NCBI RefSeq assembly: GCF_012932215.1
Contig: NZ_CP048788.1
Span: 2,356,001 to 2,420,000 of the forward strand
Source: Roseobacter ponti
GTDB taxonomy: Bacteria > Pseudomonadota > Alphaproteobacteria > Rhodobacterales > Rhodobacteraceae
Reading direction: 5' to 3'
Length of the DNA: 64,000 bases
Shown: in pieces, positions 58,164-64,000 of the stretch
Layout: each line of letters opens with the position of its first letter
How positions within the stretch are numbered: position 1 is the stretch's first letter
Made by a program: the position numbers and the translations under genes
Notes under the pieces: model-generated
Told to the model about the DNA's origin: nothing
The model's input: the letters and a program-made list of their open reading frames with translations, nothing else
The model's database searches: none

Positions 58164-59762
58164 TTATTCAGCGGCTTTCGCCTGCTGTTCTGTGCGCGCT
58201 GACGTCATGAATGCGTCAAGCGCTGCGATCTCTTCTGCGGAAAGGCGCAGCCCCAGTTTATTGCGGCGCCAGACCACATCCGCAGCAGTCCGCGCATATT
58301 CGTTTTTCATCAGCCAGAGCACTTCGCGTTCTGTCAGCGTCGCGCCGAAATCCCGTCCCAGTGCATCGGCATCGCTCGCGTCCTGCAGTATGCCACGCGC
58401 GTCAGTGCCGTATGCCCGCACGAGGCGGCGTGCCCAGAACGCTGACAGGAATGGATAATCAGCGCTGAGCTTCGTCACGAGCGCATCAAACCCGTCGACC
58501 GGAAAATCGCCACCCGGCAAAGGGACGCCCGCCGTCCAGTGCCCGGACGTCCCGGGAAAGAACGGCACGATCTTCTCCATCGCGTCCTCGGCCAGCTTGC
58601 GATAGGTCGTGATTTTCCCGCCAAACACGTTCAGGATCGGCGCGCCGGCCGCGTCATCAACTTTGAGCGTATAGTCGCGCGTCGCCGCCGTGGCACTTGA
58701 GGCGCCGTCATCATAGAGCGGGCGCACACCGGAATAAGACCACACGACATCGTCGGTGCTGATGTCTTTTTTCAGGTACTGGTTCACGAATGTGATCAGG
58801 TAATCACGCTCTTCCGGCGAACACTCCGGTTTTTTATCCGGCGCAGTGTGTTCGGCATCCGTTGTTCCGATCAGGGTGAAATCAGTCTCATAAGGAATGG
58901 CGAAAATGATCCGCCCGTCTGTGCCCTGAAAGAAATAGCACTTGTCGTGATCATAGAGCCTGCGCGTCACGATATGGCTGCCGCGCACAAGCCGCACGCC
59001 TTCGGTTGAATTGATCCGTACTTTTTCCTGAATGATATCGCCGACCCAGGGGCCGCCGGCATTGACCAGCATCCGAGCGCGCAGGGTGCGTGTCTCGCCG
59101 GTGTCCCGGTCCTCGACGGTGATCTCCCACAGATCATCAATGCGTGCAGCGGAAATAACTCTGGTGCGCACGAGAATTTCGGCGCCCCGCTGGTCCGCAT
59201 CGCGGGCATTGAGGACGACGAGGCGCGAGTCTTCGATCCAGCAGTCGGAGTATTCGTAGGCTTTCTCAAATTTGTCGTCGATGGGCGCGCCCTCAACGCT
59301 GTTTTTCAGATCAAGCGTTTTTGTTGCGGGCAGAATTTTGCGCCCGCCGAGGCTGTCGTACAGAAACAGCCCGAACCGGATCAGCCATGCCGGGCGCCGC
59401 CCCTTCATCCACGGCATCACCACGTTCAGAATACGCGATGTGGGTGTGTCACCCTCAAACCGCATATCCTGGTGATAAGGCAGCACAAAACGCATGGGCC
59501 AGCTGATGTGTGGCATGGCGCGCAGCAGCGTTTCGCGTTCCGCCAGAGCGTGGCGCACGAGGCGGATCTCGAAGTACTCCAGATACCGCAGCCCGCCGTG
59601 AAATAGTTTGGTGGAGGCCGAAGAAGTGGCCGACGCGAGATCATTCATTTCAGCGAGCTTCACAGACAATCCGCGTCCGGCCGCGTCACGCGCAATGCCG
59701 CACCCGTTGATGCCGCCGCCGATCACAAAAAGATCACAGATATCTGAGTTCTGCCCTGACAA
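58164..59762 (-). CDS. glpD: Glycerol-3-phosphate dehydrogenase (aerobic, FAD)
   Basis: GlpD oxidises glycerol-3-phosphate to DHAP and passes electrons to the quinone pool from the inner membrane. The FAD loop is DLFVIGGGINGCGIARDAAG, followed by SSASTKLFHGGLRYLEY, and a C-terminal helical domain (ARTAADVVWRRNKLGL). The frame is open to an ATG at 59855, but those 31 extra residues are Cys/Arg-rich and cover the promoter. I place the start at the TTG at 59762 (LSGQNSDICDLFV), with AAGGGGGGAA upstream, giving 532 residues. It is the first gene of the glp operon. Confidence 0.92.
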   Translation of the reverse strand: MSGQNSDICDLFVIGGGINGCGIARDAAGRGLSVKLAEMNDLASATSSASTKLFHGGLRYLEYFEIRLVRHALAERETLLRAMPHISWPMRFVLPYHQDMRFEGDTPTSRILNVVMPWMKGRRPAWLIRFGLFLYDSLGGRKILPATKTLDLKNSVEGAPIDDKFEKAYEYSDCWIEDSRLVVLNARDADQRGAEILVRTRVISAARIDDLWEITVEDRDTGETRTLRARMLVNAGGPWVGDIIQEKVRINSTEGVRLVRGSHIVTRRLYDHDKCYFFQGTDGRIIFAIPYETDFTLIGTTDAEHTAPDKKPECSPEERDYLITFVNQYLKKDISTDDVVWSYSGVRPLYDDGASSATAATRDYTLKVDDAAGAPILNVFGGKITTYRKLAEDAMEKIVPFFPGTSGHWTAGVPLPGGDFPVDGFDALVTKLSADYPFLSAFWARRLVRAYGTDARGILQDASDADALGRDFGATLTEREVLWLMKNEYARTAADVVWRRNKLGLRLSAEEIAALDAFMTSARTEQQAKAAE

Positions 59763-59837
59763 AAGTTCCCCCCTTCGGCAATGCGACTGGCAGATTGGTA
59801 GCGCAGCCCGACACACCGCGCAACCGGTTATTTTCCT

Positions 59838-59872
59838 TTTTGTTCGCTTTTCCACGAAACGAAAGCGCTTTC
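59838..59872. promoter_or_regulatory. Operator region between glpD and glpR
   Basis: GTTCG (59842-59846) and CGAAAC (59855-59860) form an imperfect dyad similar in half-site to GlpR operators (TGTTCG/CGAACA in E. coli). On the minus strand TTTCG is repeated in tandem next to it. GAAAGCGCTTTC at 59861-59872 is a perfect palindrome of LacI-family type. The region lies about 80-110 bp upstream of the glpD start and is the likely site for GlpR, possibly with a second regulator. Confidence 0.55.
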
Positions 59873-60058
59873 CTATTCTGGCGGCACCATTTTAGCCGAT
59901 GCACCCCATTGGCGTGTCGCATCATACGACTTCAGATTTCAGCTGGCTCTAAGTGGATGAACCCCAACATAGGATCTTTCACGGAGTTTTCTGTTTTTGC
60001 CAAAATCATTGCAAATGCGAGTGTATCCGGCTTACAAACCCTTCAGGAGACCTTATTT

Positions 60059-60823
60059 ATGGCGCAAACCTTCCGTCAACCGGACATTCTCAAGATCGTA
60101 AGACGCGATGGAAAGGCGACCGTCGAGAATCTTGCTGAGCATTTCGGCGTCACGCTTCAGACGATTCGCAGGGATCTGACTGACCTTGCGGAAGCGAACA
60201 AAATCGAACGCGTACACGGTGGTGCGATCCTGCCTTCGGGCACTACGAACATCGAATATGAAGAACGTCGCAAACTGAACCAGAGCGCAAAAATAGCAAT
60301 CGCCCGTACCTGCGCGAGGTATATTCCGGACGGATGTTCGGTATTTCTGAACATCGGGACAAGCACCGAAGAAGTGGCGCGCGCGCTCCTGTCGCACCGG
60401 GATCTCATGGTCGTCACCAATAACATGAATGTGGCGACAATTCTCACGGAGAGTCCTGAGTGTCAGATTATCGTGACCGGCGGCACGGTAAGGCGCGCTG
60501 ACAGCGGGCTGATCGGCAATGTGACCATTGATACGATACGGCAGTTCAAGTTTGATTTCGCGGTCATCGGTTGTTCCGCAATGGACGCGGATGGTGATCT
60601 GCTGGACTTCGACACCCAGGAGGTTGGCGTCAGCCAGACCATCATCGCGCAGTCACGCAAGACTTTTCTGGTGGCTGATCATTCGAAGTTCGCCCGTACA
60701 GCTCCTGCGCGGATTGCCTCGATGGAGTCGCTGACGACAGTCTTCACGGATGCGAAACTGCCCGAAAAACTGCGCATGAAATGCCGTGAATGGTCCACGG
60801 AAGTCGTTGTGGCAGACTCGTAA
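60059..60823 (+). CDS. glpR: DeoR-family glycerol-3-phosphate regulon repressor
   Basis: A 254-residue DeoR-type regulator with an N-terminal HTH (ENLAEHFGVTLQTIRRDLTDL), the family's RVHGGAI hinge and a sugar-phosphate-binding domain containing NIGTSTEEVA and VTGGTVRRADSGLIGN. The frame is open upstream to 59795, but AGGAGACC before the ATG at 60059 gives the standard start. It is divergent from glpD and should repress the glycerol operon until glycerol-3-phosphate binds. Its stop is 4 nt from the convergent creatininase-family stop. Confidence 0.93.
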   Translation: MAQTFRQPDILKIVRRDGKATVENLAEHFGVTLQTIRRDLTDLAEANKIERVHGGAILPSGTTNIEYEERRKLNQSAKIAIARTCARYIPDGCSVFLNIGTSTEEVARALLSHRDLMVVTNNMNVATILTESPECQIIVTGGTVRRADSGLIGNVTIDTIRQFKFDFAVIGCSAMDADGDLLDFDTQEVGVSQTIIAQSRKTFLVADHSKFARTAPARIASMESLTTVFTDAKLPEKLRMKCREWSTEVVVADS

Positions 60824-60827
60824 GAAA

Positions 60828-61598
60828 TTAAGCGTCCGGCAGCGGCGATCCGGCTACTGCTCTGAGCATTTCAATGAAACCGCGCACCTGATGACTGGCT
60901 GTCGTCCGACCCTTCTGTGCAGTTGCCAGATGGGCCTCCCCCACAACACCATCAGGATTGAGATCGCGTGCGATCCAGCCTGATGCAACCGGACCGGTCG
61001 GCGGGACGAGGCTGGTTTCAGCGCTCGACCGGAAATCTTTTGCGAACTCCATGCGGACGGTTTCCGGTCTGAACGCAAGCATCAGGGACGTTTCGACATC
61101 GCCCCCGTGCAGACCATGCGTGTTTTCCTGTTCTGAGTAAAGGTCTTCGGGCGCGCCGAAAGCGCCCCACTGGCAACGAACGGCCAGCATGGCAGCGTCG
61201 ATTCTCAGGCGTCGCACCAGGATCGACAAGAGATCAAGGTTTCCGCCATGACTGTTAACAATGACAATTTTCCGGACCCCGGCCCGGGCCACGGACATGC
61301 AGATTTCAGTCCATGTGCTCAGGGCGGTCTCAGCGCTGAGCGTCAGAGTTCCTGCAGCCCAGATATGTTCGTCTGACTTTCCGATTGCCTGCACAGGCAG
61401 CAACCGCAGGTCAAGATCGGCGGGATTCTGGCGTTGCAGCTCCTTAAGCATACCTTCGGCTATCATGCTGTCGGTGCCAAGAGGAAGATGGGGACCGTGC
61501 TGCTCAGTTGCGGCTGTTGGAAGGATCGCAATCGTTTGAATCGGATCGACGTCTTCGAAGTCTTTCGCGCAGGTTTCTGCCCAGATCGAAATTACCAT
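60828..61598 (-). CDS. Creatininase-family amidohydrolase
   Basis: A 256-residue protein with the family's metal-binding residues: E32, H34 and D43 in EQHGPHLPLGTDS, the NSHGGN motif, and the glutamate of LHGGDVETSLM. The family includes creatininase, formamide hydrolases of deazaflavin synthesis and MftE-type peptidases; I cannot assign a substrate. The frame is open to 61679, but AGAGGAAG precedes the ATG at 61598. It is convergent with glpR and 98 nt after the unknown gene at 61697, so it may or may not be co-transcribed with the GTPase cluster. Confidence 0.88.
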   Translation of the reverse strand: MVISIWAETCAKDFEDVDPIQTIAILPTAATEQHGPHLPLGTDSMIAEGMLKELQRQNPADLDLRLLPVQAIGKSDEHIWAAGTLTLSAETALSTWTEICMSVARAGVRKIVIVNSHGGNLDLLSILVRRLRIDAAMLAVRCQWGAFGAPEDLYSEQENTHGLHGGDVETSLMLAFRPETVRMEFAKDFRSSAETSLVPPTGPVASGWIARDLNPDGVVGEAHLATAQKGRTTASHQVRGFIEMLRAVAGSPLPDA

Positions 61599-61696
61599 CC
61601 GTGTCTTCCTCTTAAACCGCAGTCTGATCTGTGCAGCGTTTGGAAACAAAGATGTTCCATGCTTTTTCCTGCAAGGCAAGCAGCGCAGGAACGGTT

Positions 61697-62419
61697 TCAG
61701 GGCCGTCTGTGGAATGCATCGAGAACTGCGTCGAGATGTTCGGCCGGGAAAGCGAATGTTCCGTCCAGATCTTCGGTCCGGACGACTGCTACCGCAAGAT
61801 TATCAGCTAACCCGCCCGCCCGGAATACAACCCTTCCGTCCGCGTCAGCTGCGTCGCGCACATTTCGCAGCTTATCAATAACGTCCGGTTGACCGGTATT
61901 GACCGGCGCAACTCCGGGTCGGATTATGACCGATGCAACAGCAAAACCGGCACAAGCATCAAATCCTGAATTCAGGCAAAGGCGGTCAGTCCGACGAAGA
62001 TCATCGACAGGTACCCCTTCGGTCGAACTGCCTTTTGGAGATTTCGGCAGGCCAGCTATGACTTCCACCTGATCCGCGGCGGCTGTAAAAGCGTTCAGCA
62101 TATTCATTAATTCTGCCCCATCTTTACGGGACAGCGGCCGGCCGACAATGTCCTGGCCATTGTTGGCCCAGCCGCCCTTTGCAGAGTGAATGCTGTTGAT
62201 TCTCCGTTCTTCGGCATCAAGCACCAGATTTCCGGCCTTGGTTTCAAATGATAAAGTCCGCCTCAGAATTGTCTCGCTGACCTCATTGCAAAGCGCGTCC
62301 TCCAGAGTGACGCCCGCAGTCGCGCGGATAACACGGGTCTGCCTAATGTGCGACAGATCGATACTCCCAAGAGCGGACAACACAGAATCGAGGCGGGCCG
62401 CTTCGCCGTCATTCTTCAT
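61697..62419 (-). CDS. Hypothetical 240-residue protein of the GTPase/Roadblock cluster
   Basis: I do not recognise this protein. It is soluble, with no signal peptide or membrane helix. It has an N-terminal helical part (ARLDSVLSALGSIDLSH), a middle region with alternating strands (FETKAGNLVLDAEERRI; DQVEVIAGLPKSPKG) and a C-terminal part that again looks strand-rich. Its ATG overlaps the stop of the Roadblock-like gene by 4 nt (ATGA), so the two are translated together. A scaffold or second regulator for the neighbouring GTPase is the natural guess. Confidence 0.8.
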   Translation of the reverse strand: MKNDGEAARLDSVLSALGSIDLSHIRQTRVIRATAGVTLEDALCNEVSETILRRTLSFETKAGNLVLDAEERRINSIHSAKGGWANNGQDIVGRPLSRKDGAELMNMLNAFTAAADQVEVIAGLPKSPKGSSTEGVPVDDLRRTDRLCLNSGFDACAGFAVASVIIRPGVAPVNTGQPDVIDKLRNVRDAADADGRVVFRAGGLADNLAVAVVRTEDLDGTFAFPAEHLDAVLDAFHRRP

Positions 62420-62802
62420 GTGTCAGATCCAACGGTGCTGAGAAGACTGCAGGACGCCGAGAGAATTTCTCCGACGGGTGTTATTCCGAGCCATTGCAGG
62501 CAAACAGCTTCCTCCGGACTTTCCGGCGATGTTACGTACAAACGATTGTAGCCCTGCCCCGGGACAACTGCGTAAGAAATTCCTGCACTCTGAGGTGCGC
62601 CAAAAGCGCTTTTTACTGCTTCTGAAGTAATGGACAACAGCGCGCTGCAAGCCTCAGCGCACAGATCGTCCAACTGCTCCTGCGTTACGCCATTTCGGGC
62701 ACTTGATGCCAGAACCATCCGTGTTGAAAGATCAGCAAATGCGGCGATCTCACAACTTTCAAAACGCGTACGCAATTCTGATAGGCGTTCATGGATTGTC
62801 AT
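62416..62802 (-). CDS. Roadblock/LC7-like small protein
   Basis: The 128-residue product fits the Roadblock/LC7 order: helix (TIHERLSELRTRFESC), strand pair (EIAAFADLSTRMVLASSA), long helix (TQEQLDDLCAEACSALLSI), then strands (GYNRLYVTS; EAVCLQWLG). This is fold-level recognition from the pattern, not a strong family match. Roadblock proteins are known partners of small GTPases (for example MglB with MglA). I prefer the ATG at 62802 to the GTG at 62811; neither has a strong ribosome site. It lies 103 nt after the dynamin-like GTPase gene. Confidence 0.7.
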   Translation of the reverse strand: MTIHERLSELRTRFESCEIAAFADLSTRMVLASSARNGVTQEQLDDLCAEACSALLSITSEAVKSAFGAPQSAGISYAVVPGQGYNRLYVTSPESPEEAVCLQWLGITPVGEILSASCSLLSTVGSDT

Positions 62803-62829
62803 TTGTATCACCAGAAGCTGAACCTGTCG

Positions 62830-62846
62830 GGTAGCTTGTCGCTACC
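62830..62846 (-). promoter_or_regulatory. Small stem-loop and T8 tract between the GTPase and Roadblock-like genes
   Basis: GGTAGC (62830-62835) pairs with GCTACC (62841-62846) around a 5-nt loop, 28 nt before the Roadblock-like start. About 25 bp further lies an uninterrupted run of eight T (plus strand), rare in this GC-rich sequence. In the gene direction the run reads as A8 and precedes the hairpin, so this is not a canonical terminator; it may influence the relative output of the two genes. Confidence 0.4.
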
Positions 62847-62905
62847 GATGTCAGATACTAGACGCACAGATTTTTTTTCTGGTTAACACGGGTGAAAACA
62901 TCGGG

Positions 62906-63835
62906 TCAGGAGAATTTAGGCATAAAATCCGGATGATCATCGGCAGCGTCCCTGACCGTATCATCAACCCGATCCGCAGGATTCATCGTCGGCCGTCGTG
63001 GAGAGATATGGCCGGAAGAAAGCTGAGAGGGTGTCGGTTTACGCCCGGCCACCGGGACTTCCTCGCAACGGCGGGCTTCAGGCATCGACAGCCCTGCATC
63101 ACCAGATTCAAGATCACGACGCAGCTCCGCAACGATATCCAGAAAAGCATTTACGAAGTCTTCGGCGCCGCTTTCGGCCCATTTATCAGCACATTCTCCC
63201 GCATCACGCGCTTCTAGCAGTGAGATCATCTGACGTTGTGCAAACAAATCTTCCGTTTCTGAGAGTACGCGCCTGAACACACGCGATTTGTCACGCGATG
63301 AAGCAAGCATATCGGCGCGGGTCAGCAGAAGTATGGATTTTGACCGGACCTGTTCCGGCACGGATTCCCAGACGGCAGCTTCACTTTGTCGCCAGGCCTG
63401 CGTTGACGCGCTGCACCAGACAACACCGTCCGCAAGCGGCAGAACTCTTTCCCAAACCTCCGAGGACATGTTCGGATCGGAAATACCTGGCATGTCGATG
63501 ATATCTACAAGGCGGAGGATATCTTCTTCGGCAAACACACGGATGTAGGCCGTCTTTTCAGGATCTACAGGTCCGGTTCCGGTCATAGCGTACGGGGTTT
63601 CTTTACCATCTGTGTCGACGACCATGGCCTGTCCGGTGCCGAAACTGACCCACACCGGCGGCATCTGTGTCGCGACAATCTGAACGTGAAGCGGTTCTGA
63701 ACCGATCATCAGATTTGCCAGAGTGCTTTTACCCGCACTGAACTCACCCATGAGAGCGATCCGCGGGCGCCTCCCGTTACTCCTGTCGACGTTCTGCAGG
63801 AAAGCAGGGGGCATTTCGGCTTTCATTTCATTCAT
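62906..63835 (-). CDS. Dynamin-type mini-GTPase
   Basis: A 309-residue P-loop GTPase. Motifs in order: G1 GEFSAGKST (30-38), a G2 threonine in VATQMPP (about 57), G3 DMPG (114-117) and G4 TRAD (172-175). GEFSAGKST and the bulky switch region are typical of bacterial dynamin-family GTPases. Those proteins usually have 500 or more residues with a helical stalk and a membrane-binding tip; here the G domain ends near residue 240, followed by about 70 hydrophilic residues (SGHISPRRPTMNPADR). Its ATG overlaps the stop of an upstream gene cut by the window edge. Confidence 0.88.
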   Translation of the reverse strand: MNEMKAEMPPAFLQNVDRSNGRRPRIALMGEFSAGKSTLANLMIGSEPLHVQIVATQMPPVWVSFGTGQAMVVDTDGKETPYAMTGTGPVDPEKTAYIRVFAEEDILRLVDIIDMPGISDPNMSSEVWERVLPLADGVVWCSASTQAWRQSEAAVWESVPEQVRSKSILLLTRADMLASSRDKSRVFRRVLSETEDLFAQRQMISLLEARDAGECADKWAESGAEDFVNAFLDIVAELRRDLESGDAGLSMPEARRCEEVPVAGRKPTPSQLSSGHISPRRPTMNPADRVDDTVRDAADDHPDFMPKFS

Positions 63836-64000
63836 ACGCGGAATACTTTCTCAGAAGCTGCAGAGCTGCGGAAAGATCCCGTTTACCTGCAGTTGCTTCC
63901 TGTTTCTCAACAAATGCGGCGATCTCCGCTTCACCGCCTTCCCGGAGGCGGTCAAGTGTGTCGAATACAGATTCCTGTTCGGACAGAAACGCCTCGAAAT
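63828..64000 (-). CDS. C-terminal end of an unidentified protein upstream of the mini-GTPase (partial)
   Basis: The last 56 codons of an open frame enter from the right edge and stop at 63828, overlapping the GTPase ATG by 8 nt. The visible part (FEAFLSEQESVFDTLDRLRE, then AEIAAFVEKQEATAGKRDLS, ending LLRKYSAYE) is charged and strongly helical, likely coiled coil. It could be the helical stalk or a second GTPase that works with the mini-GTPase. Identity cannot be determined from this fragment. Confidence 0.7.
   Translation of the reverse strand, partial: FEAFLSEQESVFDTLDRLREGGEAEIAAFVEKQEATAGKRDLSAALQLLRKYSAYE

Noticed and set aside
59763-59855. ATG at 59855 as start of glpD
   Set aside because: The extra residues are unlike any GlpD N-terminus and lie next to the operator sites.

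Overview
The window reads as a chromosomal (or chromid) segment of a marine alphaproteobacterium of the Rhodobacteraceae/Roseobacter group. The reasons are high GC content, an operon style full of 1-4 nt stop/start overlaps, a glycerol ABC system of the Rhizobium/Roseobacter GlpSTPQUV type, Entner-Doudoroff sugar catabolism and a CceR-like LacI-type operator. I see no rRNA, tRNA, transposase, integrase, CRISPR or phage gene. Almost the whole window is carbon uptake and central sugar metabolism, arranged as consecutive substrate modules.

Layout. (1) 1-7164, minus strand: a tryptophan/kynurenine catabolic operon (acyl-CoA ligase probably acting on anthranilate, kynA, kynU) fused to a Liv-type ABC transporter (livK-like, small unknown ORF, livH, livM, start of livG). 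A dyad-rich operator region lies at 7449-7487. (2) 7510-19728: a galactoside module. IclR regulator and UgpC-type ATPase run leftward. Substrate-binding protein, permease, a YjbR-family gene, permease, GH36 alpha-galactosidase, SDR sugar dehydrogenase, DgoK, DgoA and GH42 beta-galactosidase run rightward. This hydrolyses galactosides and feeds galactose into a De Ley-Doudoroff route. (3) 19707-28102: a xylose module (xylF-xylH-xylG-xylB-xylA-glk, minus) with a divergent ROK regulator. (4) 28099-30915: a CRTAC1-type beta-propeller protein and a MauG-like di-haem protein, tail to tail. (5) 30952-44102, minus: the glycogen operon glgP-glgB-glgC-glgA-glgX-malQ-pgm. (6) 44173-48801, minus: sugar kinase, eda, edd, gap, with a LacI-type palindrome upstream of gap. 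(7) 49056-60823: the glycerol module glpD-S-T-P-Q-(unknown)-U-V-K-adh (minus) and divergent glpR. (8) 60828-64000, minus: a creatininase-family gene, then a short cluster of an unknown protein, a Roadblock/LC7-like protein, a dynamin-type mini-GTPase and a truncated coiled gene at the window edge.

How it works together. Galactosides, xylose and glycerol are imported by separate ABC systems and converted to pyruvate plus glyceraldehyde-3-phosphate or to xylulose-5-P/DHAP. Glucose-6-P can enter the Entner-Doudoroff pathway (edd/eda) or be stored through Pgm-GlgC-GlgA-GlgB and recovered by GlgP/GlgX/MalQ. In all four transporter operons the binding-protein gene is followed by a perfect 10-12 bp stem-loop placed before the next gene, a recurrent layout expected to keep binding-protein mRNA in excess.

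The least explained parts are the GTPase/Roadblock cluster at the right end, an 11-bp phased array of GTGCAC palindromes at 15203-15253, an unknown 108-residue protein inside the glycerol operon, a YjbR gene between two permease genes, and a galactose-module SDR whose YxxxK lysine is asparagine.
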